Assembly (NCBI GenBank): GCA_023442755.1
Contig: JAEZXS010000244.1
Span: 1 to 64,000, forward strand
Length of the DNA stretch: 64,000 bases
Direction: 5' to 3'
DNA from: Pseudomonadota bacterium
GTDB taxonomy: Bacteria > Desulfobacterota > Syntrophobacteria > Syntrophobacterales > Syntrophobacteraceae
Position numbers and translations under genes: made by a program. The first letter of the stretch is position 1, and each line of letters opens with the position of its first letter. The notes under the pieces are model-generated. The model had not been told where the DNA came from. It saw only the letters and a program-made list of their open reading frames with translations, and made no database searches. Positions 34,340-44,179 of the stretch are shown here, piece by piece.

Positions 34340-36004
34340 ATGATTCCGGGCAATTCCCGCAGACCTGAAAAAGGGGCATTGGAAATTATCGAGGAAGCGA
34401 GCCTCCTGCTGAGGGTGGCTCCCGTCGGGAACATTCTCCGGTATTATCTGGGAACCGCCCCTTTTGTGCTCGGGTTCCTGTTATTCTGGGTCGACATGAG
34501 CAGCAGGGGGACTGCCGGCCCCCACCTGGCACATGCGTCACTGGGTATTGCCGTCCTCTACATCTGGATGAAGTGCTGGCAGGCGGTTTTCGTTTCCAGG
34601 CTCCGCTCTTTCCTGGAGGAAGCTCCTCCCGCCGGGTGGAACAGGGCGCGCCTGTTCCGGCTCGTCGGTATACAGTCGGCCTTGACACCCTGTATGGCAA
34701 TACTCCTTCCGCTTGCCCTTCTTGTTGCGCTGCCCTTCGGCTGGTGCTATGCATTTTTCCAGAACATCTCGATTTTCGGGGACGGATGCGGCAAACTGAA
34801 GACGAGCACGCGGAGCGCCTGGCGCCAGAGCCTTTTGTGGCCGGCACAAAACCACAAGATCATTCTCATTTACCTGGTCCTCACCGTGGTTGCCTTCTTC
34901 AATATCTGTGCGGCGGCCTACCTCGTCCCGACAGTGCTGCTGAAAGGCCTGCTGGGAATCGAGACCGTTTTCTCGCGCAACAGCGCTTTTTTCCTCAATA
35001 CCACCTTCCTGCTCGCAATGGCTTGCGTTACCTACCTGTGCGTAAACCCGCTCATAAAGGCCGCTTACGTCCTGCGCTGCTTTTACGGGGAATCCCTGTC
35101 TTCCGGGCGGGACATCCTGGCAGACTGGGGCAGGCTCCACCGCTTTGCAGGCCGGACGGTTCTGGTCTTCGCGATCACCGTCGCCACGCTGTTCTTTTCG
35201 CATAACGAAACGGCCGGGGCCGGGATTTCTACCCCACCGGCCGTTCAAACCGTGCCTCCGGAAAGGCTCGACCGCGCCATCTCGGACGTGATCGGGGGAA
35301 CGGAATATTCCTGGAGACTTCCTCGCGAACGGGTCGAGGAGCCCAAATCTTCCGGTTTTCCGGGGCAGGTCCTGGAGACGGTTGGCAGTTGGCTGAAAAA
35401 GCTCTGGGGCTGGCTGGTCGATGCCGTCGAATGGCTGAGCGAATGGCTGGGGAAGCTGATGGGCGAGCAATCGAACGCGGCGCCGGCCAAGCGCTCCGGC
35501 ATGTCCGGCAGCGTGAAGCTTTGGCTCACCCTGTTGCTGGCCGTTGCGGCGGTTACCGTCGCCTTGCTGCTCCGGAAGGTCCTGAAAGCCGGAAAGCCTT
35601 GCGCGAAAGCCGTGGGGGGAGAAGCGCCGGGCCGGTCCGAAGTTGACCTGAGCGATGAGCAAATCTCGGCCGATCAACTGCCGGAGTCCCGGTGGCTGAC
35701 ATTGGCGAAGAATCTGCTGAAAGATGGCGAGTACCGTCTCGCATTGCGGGCATTCCATTTTGCCGCCCTGGTCCATCTGTCCGACCGGAGCCTTCTGACT
35801 GTCTCGAGGTTCAAATCCAACCGGGATTACGAGCGCGAGCTCAGAAGACGCGCCCACGCCTTTCCCGGCCTGATCGACGCATTTTCCGAAAATATCACGA
35901 TCCTGGAAAAAGTCTGGTATGGGATGCACAGTGCCGGGCAGGGAACAATTCGGAAGTTCCTGGACAATCAGGAACAGATCACGGCAGATGCGCATGTCCG
36001 ATAA
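34340..36004 (+). CDS. DUF4129-containing multi-pass membrane protein
   Basis: The 554-residue protein has about six helices in its first 300 residues. A Trp-rich amphipathic stretch (LKKLWGWLVDAVEWLSEWLG) and another helix near 395 follow. The C-terminal DUF4129 domain has LTLAKNLLKDGEYRLALRAF, the motif SNRDYEREL and FSENITILEKVWYG. DUF4129 proteins occur beside MoxR and DUF58 genes and are thought to be part of one membrane assembly. It follows the zinc-finger gene by 11 bases and its end overlaps the next gene. Confidence 0.8.
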   Translation: MIPGNSRRPEKGALEIIEEASLLLRVAPVGNILRYYLGTAPFVLGFLLFWVDMSSRGTAGPHLAHASLGIAVLYIWMKCWQAVFVSRLRSFLEEAPPAGWNRARLFRLVGIQSALTPCMAILLPLALLVALPFGWCYAFFQNISIFGDGCGKLKTSTRSAWRQSLLWPAQNHKIILIYLVLTVVAFFNICAAAYLVPTVLLKGLLGIETVFSRNSAFFLNTTFLLAMACVTYLCVNPLIKAAYVLRCFYGESLSSGRDILADWGRLHRFAGRTVLVFAITVATLFFSHNETAGAGISTPPAVQTVPPERLDRAISDVIGGTEYSWRLPRERVEEPKSSGFPGQVLETVGSWLKKLWGWLVDAVEWLSEWLGKLMGEQSNAAPAKRSGMSGSVKLWLTLLLAVAAVTVALLLRKVLKAGKPCAKAVGGEAPGRSEVDLSDEQISADQLPESRWLTLAKNLLKDGEYRLALRAFHFAALVHLSDRSLLTVSRFKSNRDYERELRRRAHAFPGLIDAFSENITILEKVWYGMHSAGQGTIRKFLDNQEQITADAHVR

Positions 36005-37232
36005 GACCGCTGCATTTCTTCTCGTCCTGCTGCTGGGCTGCGTTTCTGCGGGCCTTTACGGTGTGTTGATGCTGCGCTTCGAAACCGGGGACGTCTATCC
36101 GGCATACTCCTCCCTGCGCCCGGACCCTCTTGGCGCAAAGGCGCTTTTCGAGGCCTTCGAGCGGATTCCGGGCGTCTCCATCGAGCGTAATTATCGGCCG
36201 TTGACGAAGCTTGCCGGCAAAGAAAATCTGACCCTTTTCTATCTCGGCCTGCGGCCGGAATTCCTGGCCTCGGGTCCGGATAAGGTCGTGGACGGCATCG
36301 AGGCACTGGCCGGGAAGGGCGCGAGGGTGGTTATGGCATTCCGGTCTGGGGTGAGAAGACCGGCCGCCAGGATTGTGCCGCCGGGAACCGCCGGAGAGAA
36401 TGAAAATCCCCGGCAGAATTCGCAAAAAGACACGGATGAACAGCAGGCAGCAGACGCTCAGCGGGAAAAGGAAGCCAGGAAATCCGCCGGAGAGAAGTGG
36501 GGGGTGAAAGCGTCTTACCTGCCGGCCCTTCAGCCGAATGAGCGGGACATTGCCGTTGCGTCTCTCAAGGAGGGGGCAGCCGGGTTGCCTGACGATTTCC
36601 CCCTGCACTCCGCCTTCTGTTTCAAAGACCTCGGCCGTGACTGGAAGGTCCTCTATTCCGCGGGGGAATGTCCGATCATCATAGAACGTCCCCTTGGGGC
36701 CGGAGGCCTGGTCCTGGTTGCCGATTCCTTCATTTTCAGCAATGAAGCCATGCTGAAAGAGCGCAGCCCGTGTCTGCTCTCATGGCTTGCGGGCAATTGC
36801 CGGTCGATCGTTTTCGATGAGCATCATCTCGGGGTGAGCGAGCATCCGGGAATGATGACGCTTTTGCGAAGATACCGGCTGCACGGCTTTTTCGCCGCAC
36901 TGGCATTGCTGTCGGGGTTGTTTCTCTGGCGCAACATGGTCCGCTTTATCCCGGAAGTGATGGATGAACCCGCCAAAAATCCGGGCGTTTCTCCCGGGGG
37001 GGACCAGGTGGACGGCCTGGTGAATCTTTTGGGGAGGAACATAAAACCCGGGGTTCTTCTGGCAACGTGCTTTGACGAGTGGGAGAAGACCGCCGGACGG
37101 GACCGCCGCGGGATGGATGATAGAATCCGGCAGGCGCGCGACGTCGTCCGGGAGGAAACCGGCAAGAAACGGGACAATGCCGCGGCTTACAGGGAGATTT
37201 CCCGAATTCTCTCAGACAGGATACGCAGATGA
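35988..37232 (+). CDS. DUF4350-containing protein
   Basis: The 414-residue protein begins with a signal-anchor helix (FLLVLLLGCVSAGLYGVLML). The DUF4350 domain has the typical YPAYSSLRPDPLGAKALFEA and an FYLGL segment. A highly charged Gln/Glu/Lys region near 145-170, a VVADSFIFSNEAML segment and a second helix near 300 follow. The chosen start is one of two ATGs six bases apart (35988 and 35994). The domain fold is glutamine-amidotransferase-like without obvious catalytic residues. It overlaps the MoxR gene by ATGA. Confidence 0.82.
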   Translation: MRMSDKTAAFLLVLLLGCVSAGLYGVLMLRFETGDVYPAYSSLRPDPLGAKALFEAFERIPGVSIERNYRPLTKLAGKENLTLFYLGLRPEFLASGPDKVVDGIEALAGKGARVVMAFRSGVRRPAARIVPPGTAGENENPRQNSQKDTDEQQAADAQREKEARKSAGEKWGVKASYLPALQPNERDIAVASLKEGAAGLPDDFPLHSAFCFKDLGRDWKVLYSAGECPIIIERPLGAGGLVLVADSFIFSNEAMLKERSPCLLSWLAGNCRSIVFDEHHLGVSEHPGMMTLLRRYRLHGFFAALALLSGLFLWRNMVRFIPEVMDEPAKNPGVSPGGDQVDGLVNLLGRNIKPGVLLATCFDEWEKTAGRDRRGMDDRIRQARDVVREETGKKRDNAAAYREISRILSDRIRR

Positions 37233-38200
37233 ATGGTTATGACGATGCGGACCGATTGAAGGAGAGCCTCAATCGGGCAAGAGAGGAGCTGGCCAAGGTA
37301 ATCATAGGCCAGAAGGATACCATCGACCTGGCCCTGGTGGCGGTATTGACGGGGCAGCACATCCTGGTGGAAGGTGTGCCGGGGGTGGCCAAAACCCTGC
37401 TCGTTCGCACCCTGGCCCATGTGTTCGGAGGCCAGTTCTCCCGAATCCAGTTCACCCCGGACCTCATGCCCGCAGATATCACCGGTACGCATATTTTCAA
37501 CATGAAAGAAGGCGAATTCGTACTGGCCAAGGGTCCCATATTCACCAAATTCCTTCTGGCCGACGAAATCAATCGGGCTCCGGCCAAGACTCAGTCGGCA
37601 TTGCTTCAGGGCATGCAGGAGAAAGCGGTCACCATCGACCGGCAGACCTACCCGCTCCCACCGGAATTCATCGTATTCGCCACGCAGAACCCGGTCGAAT
37701 TCGAGGGTACCTACCCGTTGCCGGAAGCCCAGAGGGACAGGTTCATGCTCAAGCTTTCGATGACCAGTCCGGCCAGGGAAGAAGAACTCATGCTGGCGAA
37801 ACGCATGCTCGGCTCGGACACCCCGGAGGATGTGCTGGCAAGGGGTGCGGTAAACCAGGTGGTTGCGGACGGCGAATTGACGCGGCTCAAAGGAGACCTT
37901 GGTTCGATAACCGTTCGCGAGGAACTGATCGAGTATGTTCTGGACATCGTGCGCGCGAGCCGCACGCATCACGCCGTGCTGCTGGGCGCGGGACCACGCG
38001 CGACCCAGAGCCTGCTGCTGGCTGCCCGCGCCTATGCCGCGGTCTCGGGGCGGGATTTCGTGACCCCTGACGATGTGAAATTCCTGGCGCCGCACGCCCT
38101 CGTGCATCGGCTGATTTTGCGCCCCGAATATGAAATCCAGGGAACGACGGTTTCCGAGGTGGTGGAATCGCTGCTCCAGGAGGTAGCCGTACCGAGATGA
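37229..38200 (+). CDS. MoxR-family AAA+ ATPase
   Basis: The 323-residue ATPase has Walker A GVPGVAKT at about residues 49-56, Walker B LLADEINRAPAKTQSALLQG with the MoxR signature, then VFATQNPVEFEGTYPLPEAQ and LDRF-like RDRFMLKL. The C-terminal lid includes AVLLGAGPRATQSLLLAARA. MoxR proteins act as chaperones that assemble or activate partner complexes, often those with von Willebrand-type domains; the next gene is the usual DUF58 partner. The start overlaps the previous stop. Confidence 0.95.
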   Translation: MNGYDDADRLKESLNRAREELAKVIIGQKDTIDLALVAVLTGQHILVEGVPGVAKTLLVRTLAHVFGGQFSRIQFTPDLMPADITGTHIFNMKEGEFVLAKGPIFTKFLLADEINRAPAKTQSALLQGMQEKAVTIDRQTYPLPPEFIVFATQNPVEFEGTYPLPEAQRDRFMLKLSMTSPAREEELMLAKRMLGSDTPEDVLARGAVNQVVADGELTRLKGDLGSITVREELIEYVLDIVRASRTHHAVLLGAGPRATQSLLLAARAYAAVSGRDFVTPDDVKFLAPHALVHRLILRPEYEIQGTTVSEVVESLLQEVAVPR

Positions 38201-39525
38201 TAGTTCCATGCAACAGGCTGCTGTTCCTGGTGGGAGTCACGACTCTGCCCATGTCGGTCGTCGCCGCGGCGGTTCCCGCCGTTTTGCCGCTGCTGCTTGG
38301 AACGTTCGCGGTAATCACGCTGATCAGCCTGCTGGATGCGCTGCATGCCGGCCGAGCGATAAGAGGTTTGCATGTGAAATTTCCGGAGAAGGTTAATCTC
38401 CTTCGGAAACATGACGAGTTCCTGAATTTCACCGTCTATCACGATCGCCCGTTCGGGACGCTGTATATGGGGCTTGCCCTGCCTCGCGAGGTGCAGACGA
38501 CGCGCAGAGAGCTGGTTGTCGCTCTGCCGCCGGAAGGCGAAGGGCTGCCGATCGCCTGGCCTGTAAACGCGAAGGCGAGAGGGGAGTATGTGCTTTCCAG
38601 GTGCTATTTTCGCGTTCCGTCCCGTCTCGGATTGTGGATGAAGCAGGGAAGCCTGCCGGCCGGAACCCGAATCTTTGTTTACCCGGACCTTTTGAGCGAG
38701 CACAGGAGAGTTTGGGCTCTCTTCCCGCGCCGGGGTGGAGCGGGTATTCATGTCCATCGCCAAAGAGGCCAGGGGAAAGAGTTCGAGAAACTTCGGGACT
38801 ACCTGCCGGGAGACAGCATGAGCGACGTGCACTGGAGGATGACCGCCAAACGCAACAGGCTGGTGACCAAGGAATACCAGTTGGAGCGTACGCAGGAGAT
38901 TTACGTGGTCATCGACGCTTCGCGGCTCAGCGCCCGGCCTGCCGGCCCGGACGCGGCTGAACCTCTTCTGGAGCGTTATATCGGTTCGGCATTGATTCTC
39001 GGCGATTTTGCCCAGCGACAGGGCGACCGGTTCGGATTGCTCGCTTTCAGCAATCGCATGCTGACCTTCATCAGGGCCGCCGGGGGCAAAATGCATTTTC
39101 GAGCCTGCCGCGATGCCCTGCTGAACCTGCATCCACAGCCGGTCACTCCCGATTTCGAGGAGCTTGCCGGCACAATTTTGCAGAACCTGAGGCGGAGAGC
39201 GCTGCTGCTGTTCCTGACGAGCCTGGATGACCCGTCCCTGGCCGACAGTTTCATGTCCGATTTGGAAGCGGTCGCCCGCAGGCACATCATCCTTGTCAAT
39301 ATGATCAGGCATTCCTCGGCGCGCCCCCTCTTTTCCGACGGGGAGGTGGCCGGCGACCGGGATATCTACAGCCGGCTGGGAGGGCACCTGGTCTGGAACA
39401 ATCTTCGGCAGCTGGATGTCCTGCTCCGGCGGCGCGGGATGGGCTTTGCTCTTGCCGACCGGGAAAATCTGGGCGTGGAGATGATCGATCGCTACGTCGA
39501 TATCAAACGAAGGCAGGTTCTGTGA
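38197..39525 (+). CDS. DUF58-family protein
   Basis: The 442-residue protein has two N-terminal transmembrane helices (LLFLVGVTTLPMSVVAAAVP, LLLGTFAVITLISLLDALHA). A beta-rich part follows, then the DUF58 core: YLPGDSMSDVHWRMTAKRNR then VTKEYQLERTQEIYVVIDAS. The last piece starts a von Willebrand-like domain with a MIDAS-type DAS. It is the standard partner of MoxR. It overlaps both neighbours by four bases. Confidence 0.92.
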   Translation: MIVPCNRLLFLVGVTTLPMSVVAAAVPAVLPLLLGTFAVITLISLLDALHAGRAIRGLHVKFPEKVNLLRKHDEFLNFTVYHDRPFGTLYMGLALPREVQTTRRELVVALPPEGEGLPIAWPVNAKARGEYVLSRCYFRVPSRLGLWMKQGSLPAGTRIFVYPDLLSEHRRVWALFPRRGGAGIHVHRQRGQGKEFEKLRDYLPGDSMSDVHWRMTAKRNRLVTKEYQLERTQEIYVVIDASRLSARPAGPDAAEPLLERYIGSALILGDFAQRQGDRFGLLAFSNRMLTFIRAAGGKMHFRACRDALLNLHPQPVTPDFEELAGTILQNLRRRALLLFLTSLDDPSLADSFMSDLEAVARRHIILVNMIRHSSARPLFSDGEVAGDRDIYSRLGGHLVWNNLRQLDVLLRRRGMGFALADRENLGVEMIDRYVDIKRRQVL

Positions 39526-40520
39526 TACTGGACCTCGAAAAATTCATTGCGAAACAGCGGGGAGTCTGGCGCGAACTCGATGAGCTGCTGAGCGTGCTGG
39601 AAAGAGATTCCGGCGCGCGGATGGACCTGGAGAAGATAAAGCGCTTTCACTATCTCTACCAGGTTACCTCCGCCGATCTGGGCAAACTGCGGAGTTTCGC
39701 CTGCGAGCCCGAACTGCGGGCCTACCTGGAGTCATTGGTCGCTCGCGCGTTCGGCGAGATCCACGACGGCGGACCGGGGGGCTCCCGAGTGCGGGTTCGC
39801 GGGGCATTCTTCAATTCATTTCCCGGGGTCTTTCGCCGACGCATAGCGGCTTTCCGGCTGGCCCTTGCCGCCATGCTGGTAGGCGCTTTCTTTGGGGCGG
39901 CGCTGCTGGTAATCGACAGCGATGCCAAGGAAGCCCTTCTGCCTTTCGACCAGCTTCTCGGCAGTCCTTCCGAACGCGTCGCAAAAGAAGAACTGGGGGG
40001 GAATGAAGCACTTGAAAAACGCAAAATTGTCTTTTCCAGTCAACTGATGACCAACAACATCCGGGTTGCAATACTCTGCCTGGCAATGGGCATCACTTTC
40101 GGGACAGGCACCCTGGTGCTTCTCTTCTACAACGGCGCAATCCTTGGAGTGGTCGTTCTTGACTACCTGAGGGCGGGACATACGGCCTTTCTCATGGGAT
40201 GGCTGCTTCCGCACGGTTCGGTTGAAATACCGGCCATTCTGATCGCGGGCCAGGCAGGGCTCGTCCTTGCGGGAGCGCTTATCGGCCGCCGGGACTGCAT
40301 GCCGCTGGGCGCCCGGCTGCGCGGCGTCTCATCCGACTTGGTGGTGCTTATAGGCGGGACCGCGGTCATGCTCGTCTGGGCCGGAATAATAGAGGCATTC
40401 TTTTCACAGTACCACGAGCCCAACCTTCCTTATGCCGCAAAGATCGTCTTCGGGGTTGCCGAACTGCTCGTTCTCATCCTGTTTCTGGCAAGAAAAAACC
40501 CGAATTCCGAACCGGCGTGA
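39522..40520 (+). CDS. SpoIIM-family (stage II sporulation M-like) membrane protein
   Basis: The 332-residue protein has a helical N-terminal part with the family opener FIAKQRGVWRELDELLSVL. Five to six helices follow, with FSSQLMTNNIRVAILCLAMG and LPHGSVEIPAILIAGQAG as the SpoIIM signature. A GTG start at 39522 overlaps the preceding stop (GTGA). Nothing in the window suggests sporulation; in MoxR/DUF58 operons these proteins are regarded as membrane components of the same assembly. Confidence 0.88.
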   Translation: MILDLEKFIAKQRGVWRELDELLSVLERDSGARMDLEKIKRFHYLYQVTSADLGKLRSFACEPELRAYLESLVARAFGEIHDGGPGGSRVRVRGAFFNSFPGVFRRRIAAFRLALAAMLVGAFFGAALLVIDSDAKEALLPFDQLLGSPSERVAKEELGGNEALEKRKIVFSSQLMTNNIRVAILCLAMGITFGTGTLVLLFYNGAILGVVVLDYLRAGHTAFLMGWLLPHGSVEIPAILIAGQAGLVLAGALIGRRDCMPLGARLRGVSSDLVVLIGGTAVMLVWAGIIEAFFSQYHEPNLPYAAKIVFGVAELLVLILFLARKNPNSEPA

Positions 40521-40532
40521 GGGGATTCAATC

Positions 40533-41321
40533 ATGCCCGACAAAACCAAAACGCTCTCCGTCAGGACACCCGAAGGGATTGAATTTTCGTTGCAGATCGC
40601 AGGACCGGCGAGCCGTTTTCTCGCCTGTCTGATTGACGCGTCCTGCATCTCCGCGGCGGCGGTTTTTGTCGGCAACCTGCTGAAAATGGTTACGGTGGTC
40701 AGCGAACAGCTCGGTATGGCCCTGCTGGTTCTGTCATATTTCGCAATCTCCGTTGGCTATGGGATAGCCCTGGAATGGTTGTGGAGGGGAAGGACGATCG
40801 GTAAGCGGCTGTTGCGCCTCCGGGTGATGGACGCACAAGGATTGCGGTTGCAGTTCAGCCAGATCGTAGTTCGCAATCTTCTTCGTGCGGTGGACAGCCT
40901 GCCCTTTTTCTACATGGTGGGTGGAGTGGCTTCCCTCCTGAGTCTTCGTGGCCAGAGAGTGGGGGATATCGCGGCGAATACCGTTGTGGTGAGGAACCCC
41001 GAAATATTCGAGCCTAACCTGGAAAAACTGCTGCCGGACAAATACAATTCCCTTCGGGAATATCCGCATTGGGCCGCCCGCCTGCGCGGCAACGTTTCGC
41101 CGGAAGAAGCCTACCTGGTGATGCGCGCGCTTTTGCGACGCGACCAGCTCGATCCTGTCGCAAGGGTCTCCCTTTTCGGTGAAATGGCGGCACACCTGAA
41201 ATCGATCGTCCAGTTTCCGCAGGAAGCCCTGGAGGGAATAACTGACGAGCGGTATCTCAGAAACGTGGTGGACGTGGTCCTTCGCCCCAGCGCCGACGGC
41301 CGCCGCAACGGGTCAGAGTAG
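40533..41321 (+). CDS. RDD-family membrane protein with C-terminal extension
   Basis: The 262-residue protein has an RDD domain with three helices (GPASRFLACLIDASCISAAA, EWLWRGRTIGKRLLRLRVMD, RNLLRAVDSLPFFYMVGGVA). A C-terminal cytoplasmic extension of about 85 residues (PHWAARLRGNVSPEEAYLVM, then RALLRRDQLDPVARV) is common in RDD proteins next to SpoIIM genes. It ends the operon begun at 31737, so RDD genes sit at both ends. It lies 12 bases after the SpoIIM-like gene. Confidence 0.87.
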   Translation: MPDKTKTLSVRTPEGIEFSLQIAGPASRFLACLIDASCISAAAVFVGNLLKMVTVVSEQLGMALLVLSYFAISVGYGIALEWLWRGRTIGKRLLRLRVMDAQGLRLQFSQIVVRNLLRAVDSLPFFYMVGGVASLLSLRGQRVGDIAANTVVVRNPEIFEPNLEKLLPDKYNSLREYPHWAARLRGNVSPEEAYLVMRALLRRDQLDPVARVSLFGEMAAHLKSIVQFPQEALEGITDERYLRNVVDVVLRPSADGRRNGSE

Positions 41322-41579
41322 CGCTTTGGCATCCTGCATGATGTACTCCTCCCGGATGGACTCCCCTCGAATGACCTGGTGATTTTATATTTCCAGGACT
41401 GCCTTCGAATCCCGAAATCGGGCCGATCATCCGTAAGGCGCACTGGCGTCACCAGGCACACGCAGGTGCGGCAAGCGGATTTGTTTTGATCTATCGGGTG
41501 CTCCTATAATAAATACTCTGGTTCACGCTTCGTTATTGAGGAGCATACTTATTCAACGCATAAAGGAGATCGGTCTGCA

Positions 41580-42560
41580 ATGAGAGCTGGAATTATCGGC
41601 CTGGGCCATTATGTTCCGGAAAAAATCCTGACCAACGAGGAGTTGGCGGACAGAATAGGGATGCCCCCCGAAGGTATTTTGCATCGCACCGGCATCAGGG
41701 AGCGGCGCGTTGCCCGCCCCGGAGAGGCCACATCGGACATGGCGACGGCCGCCGCCGCAATGGCCCTGAAGAATGCGGGTGTCGATGCCGCGGAAATAGA
41801 CCTGACAGTTCTGGCCACCTGCACTCCCGATGACGGCATCGCCCCCACTGCCGCTGCGGTTCAAGCGCGCATCAAGGCCGGAAACGCTCCCGCCTTCGAC
41901 TTGGGGGCGGCCTGTTCGGGATTCATTTATGCCCTTGTAATGGCCGGCCAGGCGATTTCGAGCGGGCTTTACCGCAAAGTGCTCGTCATCGGCGCCGACA
42001 GCATGACCCGGGTAGTTGACCCGAACGACGCTCAGACGGTTATACTGTTTGGCGACGGCGCCGGGGCTGCGGTGCTGGCGGAAGTGCCCGAGGGGTATGG
42101 GCTGCTGGCCGCCGATCTGGGTTCCGACGGAGCGGGCAGGGGGAATATCGTGGTGCCGGCCGGCGGAAGCCGCATGCCCGCCGCGGAGGAAACGGTCGCA
42201 AACGGGCTGCATTACATGCACATGGAAGGAAGGAGCGTGTTCACCTTCGCCTTGAAAGCCATGGGAGACTCCGTCCTGCGCGTGCTCGACAAGGCCGGAC
42301 TGGACCCGGGCGCCATCGATCTTTTTGCCCCCCACCAGGCAAACATTCGCATTATCGAAGCTGCGGCCAGGAGGATCGACCTCCCGATGGAAAAGGTTAT
42401 CGTGAACATCGATCGTTACGGTAATACTTCTGCGGCCTCCGTCCCGATCGCGCTCAGCGAAGCCGCCGCGAGCGGGCGGATCAGGCGGGACGACCACCTG
42501 GTGATGGTCGGTTTCGGGGCGGGCTTGACATGGGCCTCCTGTACCGTGAAATGGTTCTGA
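41580..42560 (+). CDS. fabH: 3-oxoacyl-ACP synthase III (FabH-like)
   Basis: The 326-residue thiolase-fold enzyme has the catalytic triad Cys112 in LGAACSGF, His252 in APHQANIRI and Asn282 in YGNTSAAS. The family end pattern GFGAGLTWA is present. FabH condenses acetyl-CoA or another acyl-CoA with malonyl-ACP to start fatty acid synthesis. AAAGGAG lies upstream of the ATG. The gene is isolated from other fatty acid genes, so it may be an extra copy with a different primer preference. Confidence 0.92.
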   Translation: MRAGIIGLGHYVPEKILTNEELADRIGMPPEGILHRTGIRERRVARPGEATSDMATAAAAMALKNAGVDAAEIDLTVLATCTPDDGIAPTAAAVQARIKAGNAPAFDLGAACSGFIYALVMAGQAISSGLYRKVLVIGADSMTRVVDPNDAQTVILFGDGAGAAVLAEVPEGYGLLAADLGSDGAGRGNIVVPAGGSRMPAAEETVANGLHYMHMEGRSVFTFALKAMGDSVLRVLDKAGLDPGAIDLFAPHQANIRIIEAAARRIDLPMEKVIVNIDRYGNTSAASVPIALSEAAASGRIRRDDHLVMVGFGAGLTWASCTVKWF

Positions 42561-42722
42561 TGCAGAGTTATTGTTCAACGGCCGACTCCAGTGGAATTTC
42601 TGTATGGAGGTGCAGTGGCTCCCGGTGAGGTTTACCGGGGAGCCGCGCAGCGGCAATCAATACGTCGGTGGAATGCCAGGCAGAACTTCGCGCGTATGAA
42701 AGAGAAAAAGACTCTTTGCGCA

Positions 42723-42747
42723 GGGCCGGGGGAGTCTCCGGCCCTTT
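42723..42747 (+). terminator. Terminator after fabH
   Basis: The stem GGGCCGG pairs with CCGGCCC and is followed by TTTT. It lies 160 bases past fabH and just before the 3' end of the convergent PAS-LuxR gene. A weaker GGCTCCC/GGGAGCC hairpin lies near 42616-42643. Confidence 0.65.
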
Positions 42748-42749
42748 TC

Positions 42750-43907
42750 CTAGGACATGAGCAGAAGATACGACCTGAGATTATGCCTGTCCCCCTGCAG
42801 TCCGAGCTTTTTCCTGATGTTCGCCCGGTGGCATGCAACGGTCCTGTCCGAGATGTACAGTACTTCCGCGATATCCGCAGTCGATTTTCCATCCTTCACA
42901 AAACTTGCGACCTGGATCTCCGTTGGAGTCAGTGCGGCGTGCTGCATGGTGAGAGTCCTGCTGAAAGGCGATGTGATTTCAGCCAGGTGCGAATCCAGGA
43001 TTTCCACCAGCGTAGCATGAGAACTGCTCAGATTGCTGTTTTTCAGCCTGTCCAGGTAGGGAGTGATGAGGTTCCGTATGTTTGCCAGTATGGACTCGCC
43101 GAGTTCCGTCCTGTCATCATCTCTCTGCTTGAGAAGAACCTTTAACGCGGTATTGATCTCTTCCAGGTGCTTCGATTTTTCAGCCAGTTCCGCAGTCCTC
43201 TGCGCAACCCTGTTTTCCAGCTCGCCGTAAGCTCTGCGGAGTTCCTCCTCCATCCGCTTTCTTTCCGTGATGTCTCGGGCAATGGATGAGGCGCCGACGA
43301 TCTTTCCCGATGCATCCCGGATCGGCGAGACCGAGAGGGAAACGTGTATGTGCGCGCCGGATTTCACGCGGCGAATGGTTTCGTAGTGGTCGACGAATTC
43401 GGACCTGCTGATCCTGCGGAGAATTTCCGAAACCTCGCTTTGAAGCTCTTCCGGAACCAGGATGGATATATTCCGGCCGATCGCCTCCTGGGCCGTATAG
43501 CCATAGATCTTTTCCGCTCCCCGGTTCCAGATGATGATGTCCCCGTCCAGCGACTTGCCGATAATTGCGTCATCGGAAAACTCGACGATTGCCGCCAGCA
43601 TGGAGTTTACCTCCCGGATCCGTTCGCGGGCGGTGATATCGGCGTAGCAGGCCGATAACCCCTCCGAAGCCGGGTAGGCACGCCATGCAAACCATGCTTC
43701 GAGAAGCTCCGGGTAGTACGCCTCCGGGTGGAAAGCTGAAGGGGTTTCCCGCAACTCGCCGTGTCCGGCGGTCGATCGCTTTCTTGGTTTTTTCTCGTCG
43801 GTCATTTCGGCCCCCAGGAGCCTGTCCGGCGTGCTGAAGGCAACCCGCTTTTCAGGCGAAGAACCTGCGCGAGGGGATCCGAGCGATCGGGCCTCGGTAC
43901 CACTCAC
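42750..43907 (-). CDS. PAS-domain regulator with LuxR-type DNA-binding domain
   Basis: The 385-residue cytoplasmic protein has a PAS/PAC unit at about residues 95-225 (VEFSDDAIIGKSLDGDIIIW, IGRNISILVPEEL, GASSIARDITERKRMEEELR) and a coiled coil to about 275. A C-terminal LuxR helix-turn-helix follows (ALTPTEIQVASFVKDGKSTA, then DIAEVLYISDRTVACHRANI RKKLG). There is no kinase or receiver domain, so it may couple a PAS signal directly to transcription. The frame opens with GTG at 43907; an ATG at 43805 (MTDEKKPRK) is a reasonable alternative. The targets are unknown. Confidence 0.87.
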   Translation of the reverse strand: MSGTEARSLGSPRAGSSPEKRVAFSTPDRLLGAEMTDEKKPRKRSTAGHGELRETPSAFHPEAYYPELLEAWFAWRAYPASEGLSACYADITARERIREVNSMLAAIVEFSDDAIIGKSLDGDIIIWNRGAEKIYGYTAQEAIGRNISILVPEELQSEVSEILRRISRSEFVDHYETIRRVKSGAHIHVSLSVSPIRDASGKIVGASSIARDITERKRMEEELRRAYGELENRVAQRTAELAEKSKHLEEINTALKVLLKQRDDDRTELGESILANIRNLITPYLDRLKNSNLSSSHATLVEILDSHLAEITSPFSRTLTMQHAALTPTEIQVASFVKDGKSTADIAEVLYISDRTVACHRANIRKKLGLQGDRHNLRSYLLLMS

Positions 43908-44179
43908 GGCATAATATCTATGTCATCTAGATATTCCCTATACACTAAATCAGTTTTGGATAGCAAAGAATAACCGCTATCATGCATAAAAATTCACAAC
44001 CGCTGCCCTCAATCCGAGGTGAGAAAAAAACAGGCTTTCCCTGCGCCGGCAGCGCCCGCAACGCCGGCCCCGGTTTCCTTCGGGCAAGGGAGAGTGGTTT
44101 CGGGTCGTCTTCGGTTTCAGAGACCCTGTGGGCCGAGGACACAATGGACAGGGACCGATTTTCCAAGTGGAGGAATGAG

